A model generated the notes under the pieces. The model ran no database searches. It saw only the letters and a program-made list of their open reading frames with translations, and was not told the DNA's origin. A DNA stretch of 64,000 nt from Diacronema lutheri (taxonomy: Eukaryota; Haptophyta; Pavlovophyceae; Pavlovales; Pavlovaceae): the NCBI GenBank assembly GCA_019448385.1, contig JAGTXO010000003.1, positions 868,001-932,000 of the forward strand, read 5' to 3'. Positions 30,101-40,380 of this stretch are shown here, in pieces; position 1 is the first letter of the stretch; each line of letters starts with the position of its first letter. Position numbers and translations under genes: made by a program.

Positions 30101-33100
30101 TTTCAATTGTACGACCTTTCGGCCGTTCGACTGCGCTCGCTCGAGCCGCCGGCGGCGCCAGCGGCGGGCGGCACGTCGGTGACGCTCACGGGCGCGCCGG
30201 GCGTCGCGTTCCGCGACGACGGCCCCGGCCGCCTCTGCTGCGGTTTTGCGCGCGCGCCCGCGCCGCCGAGCGCATGCGCGTCGCCAGCTGAGCTGCTCGC
30301 GCCGCGCGCGGACGGCTCGGCGCGCGCGCGCTGCGTCGCGCCGCCCGCTGAGTCGCTCGGCCTCGCCGACGTTGGCGGCGCGTCCGTCGGCTCCGCCGTC
30401 GTCGCCGCCGCCACGCTCGAGCTCAGCATGGACGGCGGCGCGTCGTTCACCGCCTCGCAGTTGCGTATCGCCTACTACGCGCCGCCGCGCCTCGACGCCG
30501 TCGCGCCGAGTGCGGGCGACGCGAACGGTGGGCTGAGGGTGACGCTGCGCGGGCTCGGCTTTCGCGCGCTCGCGGACGCGCCCTTCGCGTCCGCCGGCGC
30601 AGCGCCCTTCGGGTCGTACGCGCGCGTGCGCTTTGGCGACGCCGGCCGCGCGTCAGCCGCCACCGACGGCGCGGCCGGCGCGGCGCCGGTGGCCCTGCTG
30701 CTCGCCGACGCGCTCGAGATGCTCAGCACGTGGGGCCCGGCGAACACGAGCGCGGTCGTCACGCTCTCGCTCAACGGGCAGCAGTTCGACTCGCCGCCCG
30801 CGCCGGGCGCGCGCGCGCCGACGTTCGCGTTCGCCGGCCTGCACGCGCCGCGCGTGCTGAGCGCGCGCATCAGCGCGCGCGCGACGGAGGTGCGCCTCAC
30901 CTTCGACGCACAGCCGACGGACCGCGGCGGGATGGCGGGCGTCGGCGCGTGCGACGCGGTGCTCGACGCGCCGACCGTCGCCCGGCTGCGCGGCACCGCG
31001 CCCGCCTTGTTCGCGCCGCAGTGCTTCTGGCGGAACGACAGTCTGCTCGTCGCGCAGCTGCACGCGCGCACCGCGCTCCGGCCGGGCGACGCGCTCTTCC
31101 TGAGGTCGGGCGCGGTGAGGCCGGCGGCGTTTGGTGGCACGTGCCCGCACGCGCTGTGCGCGTCGGGCGGCGCGACCATCCCGCTCGACGACCCGTGCGA
31201 CGACGGCCCGTGCCCGCAGCCGCGTGCGGCGGTGAGCGGGCCAGTTCAAATCTCGGCGTGCCCTAACGAAACGCTGCGGCTCGACGGCACGGGCAGCGAT
31301 GGCGGCGGCGCGGTGCCGCTCGCGTACGAATGGCGGGTCGATAGCCTGCGCACGGACTACGCGGCCGAGCTCGCCAGCCGGCTCAGCGCGCTCGCGCCAG
31401 CCACGTCCGTCCTCGCGCTCGGCGCGCTGCGCGGCCGTCGCTTCTCGTTCGTGCTGCGCGTCTCCTCGTTCCTCGGCCTCCGCTCGGCGCCCGTCCGCTT
31501 CGAGGTGCTGCGCTCGGGCGGCGCGTCGCCCACGCTCTCGATCGACGGCCCGCCCATTCTGCGCACGCGCCCCGGCGCGCGCACCCTTGTCCTCGCGCGC
31601 GCCGCGACCGCCGCATGCTGGCGCGATGGCGACGAGCGCCTGATCGCCTTCGAGTGGGCGCACGCGCGCACGCTCGACCTGCGCACGGGCGCGGAGCTCG
31701 CGCTCGCGGACGCGCCGGCGCTGCCGATCGGGCGCGGCAGCAGCGTCGTCGGCGGCGGCGTCGCGATCAGCGCCTCGCGCTCTGCGCTCGACCTCCCGCC
31801 CTACTCGCTGCGCGCGGGCCGCGCGTACGAACTGCGTGTGCGCGCCGTCATGTCGACTGAGCCGTTAGCCAACGCGAGCGCGAGCGTGCTCGTCGCCGTC
31901 GAGCGCGAGGCGCTGCGCGCCTCGATCGTCGGCGCCGACCGGCGCGTCGGCGTCGCCGCCAACGTGACGCTCGACGGCTCGGCGTCCCTCGACCCCAACT
32001 TACCCCTCCCGACCGGCGCGGGCGCGCAGCCGGGCCTTGCCTTCACGTGGACGATCCGCGCGGGCGCGGCGGACAGCAGCGCGTCCGCGCCCACCATCGA
32101 CTTGCGCGCGCTCGGCCTCGACCCGACGGCTTCCGTCCTCCATCTGCCGGCTTCGGCCCTCGGCTCCGGCGCGTACGTCGTGTCGCTCGAGCTCGTGTCC
32201 ACCGACGGCGCGACGGCGCGCGCGCTCGCGACGCTCGAGCTCGTGCCTGCGGTGGTGCCCACGCTCGTCTTCAAGCCGCTCGCGCAGGCCAAGTACACGA
32301 CGACCTGGACGCGCGCCACCGAGCGCTTCGCCCTCGAGACGGGCATCGAGCTCACGCAGGGAGCGCAGCCGCCGCCGGGCGGCTTCGCCTTCCGATGGGC
32401 CGCGTACACGCCCGCGCCGGGCGGCGCGGGCGGGCGGCTGCGCGCCGACCTCGACCTCGCGGACGCGACGCACGTGACGACGACGGGCGACCGCTCGCCT
32501 TCGCTTGGCTTCCGGACCGGCGCGCTCCGTCCGGGCGCGCTGTACACGTTTGAGCTCACTGTGACGGGAGGCGACGTGGCGGCTGTCGGGTCGGTCAGCG
32601 CCTTGATGAACAGGCCGCCGTTCGGCGGCGTACTCGCCGTCGCTCCGAGCGCAGGCGAGGCGCTCTCCACGGTCTTCGAGCTGCGCGCCGACGGCTGGAC
32701 CGACGAGCTGGAGGACCTGCCCCTCGAGTACTCGTTCGGCTACGCGGCAGCCGCTGGCGAATCGGCGCTCGGCGGCGCGGCGCTCTCCGACGCCGACGTC
32801 GCCGCGGCGGGCGATGAGCCGCAGGCGCTCTCCGCCGTGCCGTCGCGCACGCCCGTGATCGAGGCGATCTTGCCCGTGGGCCAGCACCACGTGACCGTCG
32901 CCGTCGTCGATCTCTTCGGCGCGCGCGCCGAGGCGACGGCGTCAGTCGCCGTGTCGCGTGCGGCGGCGCTCGGCGCCGGCGCCGTCGCGCGCGCACTCGA
33001 GCGCGCGGCCAACGCGGTGGCGGACGGCGAGGCATCGCCCGCCAATCAGCTCATCGTCGCGCTCGCCGCCGAAGCGACTGCGCGCGCGCTCGGCGGCGAC

Positions 33101-36100
33101 GAGGGCGACGTGGCTGCCGCCGGCGGCGGCGCCGACGGCGGCCAGCCGCTCACCGAGCGCCGTCGCCACCGCCGCCTCGCGTCCGATGCGCCCGAGCTCG
33201 GCGTCGAGCTGATCGGCGCGCTGCTCAACCTGACCGCCGCCGCCGCCGCCGTCGGTGCGCGCACGCCCTCCGCGCGCCTGATGACGTCGGGCGCGCTCGC
33301 GAGCGTCCTCCTCGGCGCGGTCGCGACGCGCCGCCTCGACGCGCGCGGCGCGGCACACGGCGCGGCGCAGCTCGCTGCGCTCGTGCACGACTCGCAAGTG
33401 TCGGGCGTCGACCGCACGACCGCGACCAACGTGCTCGGCTCGCTGTCCGCCCTCGTTGGCTACGCCGAGTACGGCGGCGACGCGAACGTCACTGACGCGG
33501 CGTCAGGCGGCGCGGCGGGCGGCGCGGCGGGCGGCGCGGCGGACGCAGCGCTTTTTGACGCGGCGAGCGCGCTGGGCGGCGCGATGCTCGCTGGCACGGT
33601 CCGCGCGGAGCGCAGGCCGGAGGGGATCAGCCAAAACCTCAATATCTCCGCGACGCGCGAAGCGCCCTCCACCCTCGCGGGCGGCAGGACGCCGGTCGCG
33701 GGCGGCGGCGCGCTCGGCAACGTGTCGCTGCCCACGACCATCCTCGACGGCCAGTCGGCGGAAGCGCTCGCGCTCGGCGTCGACCTGCAGCTCATCTCAT
33801 TGCGGCGCAATATTTTTGGGCAGCCCGATGCGGGCGAGAGCGGCAACGATGGTGTCCGTGCCGGAGCCGCACGCGGCGGGGGTGACGGCGGTGGCGACGG
33901 CCTTGAAGGCGCGCGCGCGGTGAGCGCGCGCGAGCCGGGCGAGCGCCGCTCCTTCTTGCTTGACGTTTCGCTCAGGTCGTCGGCGAACGGCGAGGTGCTG
34001 CGCGTGCGCGAGCTCGCACAGCCCGTCGTCCTCACTATCGCCGTCGCCGACGCCGATGCGCTGCTGCTTCGCACGGACGACGACGACGACGGCAACGGCG
34101 CGGTCGCGCCCTCCCCCGTGTCCTCGCGCACGCAGTGCTTCTTCTGGCACGAGGAGCGGCTGGTCTGGTCGGCTGAGGGGTGCACGACGCTCGACGCGGC
34201 CGGCCTCGACGCGCCCGTCGCCTCCGCCACCGCCGTTTCGTGCGCGTGCACCCACTTGACGACGTTCGCCGCCTTCTCCGTGCCAATGTCTCTCGAGGAC
34301 CTCGAGGACGACGTGAGGTCGTTCCGCGCCAACACGATCTCCCTGAGCGACGCCAAGGCGCTGCTCAATCCGCGCGGCGCGGCGCGCGAGAACCCGACGA
34401 TCTACGCGTTCGTCGCCGCCGTCTCGGCGCTGTGCGCGCTCACGGTCTCGCTCGCCGCGTGGCGCGACGCGGCGGTCTGGCGCGCGATCCGCGCGCGCGA
34501 CCTGCGCGCGCGCCACGCCGACCAGGACAGGTCGGAGAAGCTCGCGCAGCAGCTGGAGAACCGGCTCGACGCGCTTGACGACGCGCTCGACGACGCGCTC
34601 GACGGCGCCGCCGCCGCCGTCCGCGCCGCGCTTGGCCGCGGCGCGACGCCCGCCCCACTCGGCCGGCAACAGTCGGCGGGCGAATTGAGGCGCCGTCGAG
34701 CGTCCGAGCGCGCCGCGTCCGAGCACGGGCTGACCAAGGTGGTGCGCGCGCTGCTGAGCAACCTGGGCGAGCAGCACACGCTGCTCGCGCTCGTCTTTGG
34801 CGAGGCCGCCGACCAGCGCCGCGCCGAGGTACTCCAGGCCTTTTGGAGTCTGCTGATTGCAAATGCGGCGGTCGAGTGCGTGCTGTACTCGTCGATCGAC
34901 GAAGACGAGGTCAACGTGACGCACGCGCTGATCAGCGCGGCGCTCACGGGCGTGGTCACAAGCCCGGCGCTCGTCTTCTTGCCCTTTGCCTTCGCGTGGG
35001 CCCACGGCCGCCGCGGGCCCATCCTCACGCGCCTCTTCCGTGCGCTGCACGCGCACATTGTGACGCTTCTCGTTGACGCGGGCGCTGACCCGGCCGAGCT
35101 ACCGGGCAGCGCGACGATCCGCAGCCCGAGCCGGCGGCGACGCTCGACGCTCAACAGCCGATGGGCCATGCTCAGCCCGATGCCCTCCACGCGCGGCGCG
35201 CACTTGCGCTGGGCGGCGCGAGCGGCCGGCCTGGCTGCGGCGGGCGCGGACGCCGCCGACGCGCCGGCCGGCACGGCGAGCGCGCGGGCGCCGCGCCGCG
35301 TGCTTGGCCTTGGGCGCGTGGCGCCGTTGCGAACGAGCGCTGCCAGCGCGAGCGCTGGCGCACGTTTACTCGCCTCGCCCGGTGGCGCGGCTTGCGCCTC
35401 ATGGATTCCCGCCGAAGGGGCAGGGAATTTGAACGCGCACCGCGGCTGCCATCGTGGCGCGTGCGATTGCGAAGCGCGCGACGGCCACGACCGCTCGTCC
35501 ACGGCGAACACGTCAACGGTCTCGCGTTTCGATCCCGCTGCCGAGGCTGAGTCGGACAACGACGAGGCGGGCGCAGACAGCGTGTCGCGCGCCGGCGCCC
35601 GCGCGCTCGGCTCCGCGCCGGCCGCCGCGCGGCTTCGGCCGGACGATGCGCCGCGCTGCCTCGCCGATATGCGCGTCGACTCGATCGACGCGCTAGGCGG
35701 CGGAGCCAGCGGCCGCGGGCGCCGGTCGCGGTGCATGCCGCCATCGGAGCCCGTCTGTGTGACGTGCGGCGCGGGCGACGAAGCCGATGCGTGGTGCGCG
35801 GGCAGTGTCCGCTCGTCGCGCGACATGAGCGAGCACTCTCGCCGGTCCGAAGCGCGCCCGCCGCTGCTCCCGGAGCCCGCGCTTACCAGCGCCTGCCGGC
35901 CGCCATTCGCCCCCGCAGACATGGCGCGGCTCGAGTCGGCGCTGCGCGCGCCGCTCCCGGCGCGGCGCAGCGAGCTGCCACCCGTGCGCAGCCCGAAGCC
36001 GTCGCTCAGCGGCCAGGCGTCACCGGCCCCTCGCAACTCGGCCGCCGCGTCGCCTCCGCCGCCTCGCGGCTCGAGCGCGACGCGCCCGCGCTCGCCCTCC

Positions 36101-37400
36101 GCCAACGACGCTGAATCCTCACGTGCGCGCACGCAGGTCTGGCCGTCCTCGCAGCCGCCGCTTTCCCCGCCACCATCACCACCTCCGGAGCAGCAGCACC
36201 CGCAGCCCGCGTCCACGCACCGCGCCACAAGCGCCGCGTCGCCGCACCAGCCCGCGCAGCTGTCCGCGTCCACGCCCGCCCTTGAGTCACCTTCGCCCGA
36301 CCAAGCCCGATCGCCGTCAGGCAAGCGCCGGCCGAATGCGCCCTCCCTTTTCGTGCTCGTTGACAGCTCCGGGGCGCCTCTCGCCGAATTCAGCGCCTCG
36401 CGCTCGACCGGCGGCGGGGGCGGCGACGGGTGTGACTCGCCGGCGCGCACACACAGCTCCATCTACTCGGGTGGCGAGTGGGTGCGGACCGACATTCTTT
36501 ACCACCTGCGCTCCGTGTTTGACCGCTACCTGTACGAAAGCGGTGGCGGCGACGATGCCGACGGTGACGCTCACGATGGCGGCGTGGCGGTCGGCGGCGC
36601 GCGTGGGCGCGCGGCGGGCCGTGCGGCGGGCAAGCTCGGCGTCGACGCGCTCGCCCGTATGATTCGGCATTTCGTGCACAAGGCGGTGAGCGACGAGGTG
36701 CTCGACGCATTGCGCGCCGAGCTGCGCCACGTCGACGACGACGCATCGAACGACCTGAGCTTCGCCGAGTTCCGCCGTTGGTACAAGCGCGAGCTCGAGG
36801 CCGAGGAGGAGCGCGCGCGCGCGGCGCGGCGCGGCGTCCGCCGGCTGTGCGCGGCGTGCGAGTTGCCGCCGTCGGTGAAGGTTGCGGCGGCGTGGCTCGC
36901 GATCTGGCTCGCCTTTGCCGCGTGCGCCGCCGTCGTTGTCGTATACGCGATCACGTTTGGCGAGCGGCGCGCGCGCACCATGTTGCTCAGTTGGCTCGGC
37001 TCGCTCGGCCATTCCTTCTTTGTTGAGGTGCGGCGGCGAGGGCGGCCGGCATGCGCGCACGGCGCGGCCGGGCGGCGAGCAGCGCGCGCGCGCGCGCGAG
37101 CTCACTTGCGGCTGCGTGCGCGCGCGCCTCGCCTCCTCGTATACGCAGGAGCCATCGTTGATCGCCCTCCACACCCTCACGCCACTGCTCGGCAGCTGGC
37201 TGAGCGCGCTCGCGTGCGCGCGGCGCGGTGCGGGCGGCCAAAGTGCGCGGCAGAGCGCAGCTGTCGCCGAGCGGGCGGCGCCCGTCATCGTGGAGGGCGG
37301 CGGCGGGATGAGCGGCAACGCAAACGCCGTTGCGCTTGCGGGCGCAGCTCGCGGGGCCGAATCTGGGGCGGGCGATGGCCGAGATGCCCAGCAGCGCTAG
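24128..37400 (+). CDS. Polycystin-1-like REJ/GPS surface protein with FG-GAP propeller and polyproline rod
   Basis: Exon 1 is 24128-37027, then a GTGCGG...ACGCAG intron (37028-37148), then exon 2 37149-37400. Together they encode 4,383 aa. A signal peptide is followed by five FG-GAP-type repeats (about 48-425), three with DxSGDG calcium loops. A (S/R)PPP-rich rod spans about 428-841. Six unfamiliar repeats run to about 1637, then TIG/IPT-like domains to about 2244 and an REJ-like region at about 2360-2820. A GPS cleavage site lies at 3337-3380 (CFFWHEE...W...GC...CACTHLTTFA). Membrane spans lie near 3424, 3570, 3600 and 4253, and an EF-hand (DDDASNDLSFAE) near 4202. No PLAT domain or polycystin channel block is seen. 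It probably spans the plasma or flagellar membrane and self-cleaves at HL/T. The function is inferred from family. Confidence 0.88.
25410..26650. repeat. CCGCC-rich degenerate tandem array coding the polyproline rod
   Basis: About 1.2 kb is built of short units coding PPSPPP, PPRPPP and related motifs, the extensin or pherophorin pattern expected to become hydroxyproline-rich and glycosylated. Longer higher-order copies are visible: the block around 25800-25880 recurs at about 25930-26010, sharing SPPPSPPPPAPPPPLPPPRP. The opposite strand is open as a Gly-rich frame, which is a composition artefact. Confidence 0.85.
26650..29040 (+). other. Six-copy ~115-150-aa repeat domain inside the polycystin-like protein
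   Basis: Each copy shows, in order, a stretch like VALxGVGxxxGDxAFW, a lone Cys near the middle, and a closing LxLCYRF-type strand followed by a short beta strand. Examples are GVGVGHGDEVAFLG...LRACYRF, GVGLAPGDRAFWA...LTLCYQP, GSGVSSGDGAFWA...LALCVRF, GVGISDSDRAFWL...LRLCFSF and GFGVAPGDKAYWA...LELCYRF. A first, more diverged copy has LLVWWRT...LRLCYAP. The paired Cys in each unit may form a disulphide. I cannot match this to a named domain. Confidence 0.7.
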
Positions 37401-37471
37401 AGCCCTCCGACTAGAAATTGTCAGTCATCCGCCCAAATGTGAAATGTCCAACGGCCATCGTTGAGAGCACG

Positions 37472-38173
37472 ATGGTCGTGCCCCAAATGGCCGCGCCAGC
37501 TCCTGGGCTTGAGGACTCGGGCGACGACGAGCCGCGGTCGGTGCCGTACAAGGTGATCCTGCTCGGCGACGGCGCGGTCGGTAAGACGTCCATAGCGATG
37601 CGCTTCTCGCAGGACCACTTTGCCCAGTCGTACAAACAGACGATCGGCGTCGACTTTTTCCACAAGCACATCGAGCTGCCGAACGGGCAGAGGGTGGCGC
37701 TGCAGATCTGGGACATTGGCGGCCAGAGCATTGGTGGCAAAATGATCGGCAACTACATCTACGGCGCGCACGCGGTGTTGCTCTGTTACGACATCACCAA
37801 CTACCAGTCTTTCCAGGACGTGGAGGATTGGCTGCGGCTCGTGCGCCGAACGTTTGCAAACGAGACGATGCCGCTCGTCGCGCTCGTCGGCAACAAGGTA
37901 GACCTGGCGCACATGCGCACTGTGCGGTCCACCAAGCACAACCAGTTCTGCGACGAAAACGATGCCACGCCCTTCTTCCTGTGCGCCAAGAACGGCGAGA
38001 ACGTCAACACATGCTTTTTCAAGCTCGCCGCCATGCTCGCGGGCGTCGCGGTGACTAAGCACGAGGTGGAGAGCACGACCAAGGTGGTCACGGCCGAAAT
38101 TATCAACCATCAGCGGCACGACCCGGCCGAGCAGGGCGCTGCAAAGCCTGCAAAAAAGTGCGAGATCCAATAA
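37472..38173 (+). CDS. RAB28: Rab28-like small GTPase
   Basis: The protein is 233 aa from the ATG at 37472. In-frame codons upstream include no ATG. The P-loop is GDGAVGKTS (residues 32-40). QTIGVDFFHKHIELP, then LQIWDIGGQSIGGKM with IGNYIYGAHAVLLCYD, follows, as does the phrase DITNYQSFQDVEDW. Late come LVGNKVDLAHMRTV and an SAK-like CAKNGEN. The WDIGGQ switch II, IYGA and HMRT are Rab28 hallmarks rather than general Rab. It ends CEIQ, a CaaX box for farnesylation, which again fits Rab28 and not the double-Cys Rabs. Rab28 travels with intraflagellar transport and the BBSome at cilia. It follows the polycystin-like gene by 71 bp. The 3' end carries TAAATAAATAG, then a short A run. Confidence 0.95.
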   Translation: MVVPQMAAPAPGLEDSGDDEPRSVPYKVILLGDGAVGKTSIAMRFSQDHFAQSYKQTIGVDFFHKHIELPNGQRVALQIWDIGGQSIGGKMIGNYIYGAHAVLLCYDITNYQSFQDVEDWLRLVRRTFANETMPLVALVGNKVDLAHMRTVRSTKHNQFCDENDATPFFLCAKNGENVNTCFFKLAAMLAGVAVTKHEVESTTKVVTAEIINHQRHDPAEQGAAKPAKKCEIQ

Positions 38174-38249
38174 ATAAATAGCAATCTTTTCTCGAAAAAA
38201 AGGAATGTGGGCACCGGCCAGGGAGACGCTCGCCGGCGCGCGCGTGGCG

Positions 38250-40308
38250 TCACGGAGGCAGGCCAGGTCGACTTGGCGCTTCAGTCAGCAGGCCAACGAC
38301 GACCGTGATGTCGTCCTGTTTGCCGCCGCGATAGACGAGGTTAAACTCCTCCGTCGCCTACGACGTCGCGCGCGCGCGCGCGCATGGTGCGTGCATGAGC
38401 CCAGCAGAAGTGAGCGGACCGCCGCTGCAGAGGAGCGCGGCGTGCGCGGCACGGCACGCGCGCGCGCGCACTGCTTTGGCGAAGGGCGTCTCCTTGCTCT
38501 CGTCGAGCGATGCGGTGAGAGCCCTTTCCACCAGCCGATTGGCGAGCTGCCTGGCCATCGCCACGTCGCGCTTCCTCCCCTGCACGCGGCGAGGAGAGCG
38601 CGACGCGAGCCGCGCAGGCCGCAAGCGCGTGCAGCACGCGGCCCCACCTCCTGCCGCGCGTGAGCGCGCACCATTCGAAGCCGCCGGCGCGCGCGTGCGG
38701 CGCGCGCACCTCGCGCGCGCCGAGCGCGCAGTGCGCCGTCGCCTCCTCCGCGATGTCTGCATCGGAGACGTTGTCGAAGAGCCCGTCCGAGCCGACGATG
38801 ACCGTGTCGCCCGGCTCGACCGGAATCCTGCACGCCTGCGCAGCGAGCGGGTAGGGGTAAAGAGGGGAGGGGGCGGGGGCGGGGGCGGGGAGGGCGGCGG
38901 AGGGCGGAGGCAGCGGCGGAGGAAGCGCCGCGTGCGCGAGGCCATTGGTGTCGTCAGTAGGCCACGCCGCGCGAAGAGAGACAGCTGCAGCACGCTGATG
39001 GCGGCCCCTTTTCAAAATTTGAAAGGGGGGGGGGGGGGGGGGGCAGCGGCCAGAGCAAGCGCGGGCGCGCTCGCATGGCCGTCGAGCGCACGTGCGCGCG
39101 CTGCCGCCGCCGCGCCGCCGCACCTGCGCGTCTGTCGGGAGCGACGCGCTGCCGTGGTGGCCGAGCTGGTACGGGCATCCGAAGGAATGTTCCTGCTGCG
39201 CTGACCTGTATGCAACCGCACCGTCACGGATGACGATGAACCCCGAATCGCCAATATTGGCGGAGGCGAGCGTGGCGGAGAGGCCGTCGATGTGCACCAG
39301 GCACAGCGTCGAGCTCCCCTTGATCTGCGCCGCGATGGTGTCGTCGCACGCGCGCCGCAAGACCTCCTCGAGGGTCGAAAGCGCGTCCGGACCTGAGCGC
39401 GGGCGCGGGCCCTCGCACACGAGGCGCTCAAAGTGGGCGAGCGCGGCTTCAATGAGCGAGCGCGAGTACTTGCCTGCGTCGATCCCCTGCGCCTCCCAGC
39501 TCCCCACCCCGTCCGCCACGCCGAGCATTCTGTGCGCCCAATCCGCGCACGCGCCGCCGGCCGCCGCCGACGCGCCGCCGTCCCGCCTGCGCGGCCTCGC
39601 CTGGGGCGCGATCAGGTAGGCGTCCTCGCCGCCCCAGCCCAGGCTCGCGGTGATCCGGCTGCGCTGCCCCTTCCGGATCTTGTCCGTGCGCGGCAGCGTC
39701 GCCGCGGCCGCCGCGGTCTGGATCTCACGCACGCCCTCCGCCCAATCGGCGCGTACACTGCTCTTGTGCACCGCGCTCTCCTTCTCGTGGAGCTCGCGCG
39801 CGAGCGGGCCGTCGCAGCCGCCCGAATCGGACTCGCCGAGCCAGGCCTCGCACGGGAAGTCGGAGACCAGCCCTGTCGTGTGGCACACGACGACGACCTT
39901 TGCGAGGAACCAACCGGAGCCAATTTCGGACGCGTCGTGCCCGATCTCGACGCGCAGCAGCTGGCCGATCGGCTTGGCGGTCTCGATGTAGAAGCTCTGC
40001 ATCGTCGCGCGATAAAAGTCGCCCATCAGCGTGTACGGCCCCGCCTCGCCCTCCGTGCCGATCAGCCGTGCGTGCACGTTTGCCGTCGTGCTCGCGCCGC
40101 GCCGGTCGCCCGTGTGCACCTGCAGCGTGTACGCCGGGCCCGCGTGCGCGCGAGCGATCTCGGCGCGGTGCTCGAGCACCTGTCGCTCGGCTGAAGTGCT
40201 CGCGAGCGCCCGCGCGCCAAGCCGCATGAGCGGGCCCGCTCGCGCAAGCGTGCCGACGCGCGCCCACACCGCCGCCCGCCGCGCGAGCGGCAGGGTTCTC
40301 CGCAGCAT
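38250..40308 (-). CDS. PLAT-domain PP2C (PTC7-like) protein phosphatase, four exons
   Basis: Exons are inferred at 40308-39124, 38835-38710, 38579-38472 and 38357-38250. All splice phases are 0 and the introns fit GTGCG...AG, giving 508 aa. The N-terminus MLRRTLPLARRAAVWAR looks mitochondrial. Residues about 45-150 form a PLAT/LH2-like domain (YTLQVHTGDRRG, TMQSFYIETAKPIG, RVEIGHDASE, GWFLAKVVVV). The rest is a PPM phosphatase: MLGVADGVGSW, TLCLVHIDG, ANIGDSGFIVIRDG, then GDTVIVGSDGLFDNV and, in the last exon, GGKQDDITVVVGLL, which supply the metal-binding Asp residues. PTC7-type enzymes act in the mitochondrial matrix, for example on coenzyme Q biosynthesis proteins. The PLAT fusion is uncommon. 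The start at 40308 is the first ATG; codons upstream are non-ATG. The first intron holds a 19-G run. Confidence 0.88.
39025..39043. repeat. 19-bp poly-G run in a PP2C intron
   Basis: An unbroken G run on the plus strand lies within the first intron of the phosphatase gene. A further G-rich (GGGGGCGGGGGC) tract lies at about 38868-38900 in the same intron. On the transcribed minus strand these are C-rich, pyrimidine-tract-like sequences. Confidence 0.85.
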
Positions 40309-40380
40309 GAAAGCCACTGCGCCGCCCTTTTAAAAGTAACAATGTCACAGACTCGCGCAGCGAGTCATCAGTGGGCGCTC

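Noticed and set aside
33797-35056. Long minus-strand frame across the GPS region
   Set aside because: The plus strand has the GPS motif and membrane spans in phase with the giant gene. The minus frame is Arg/Ala-rich shadow.
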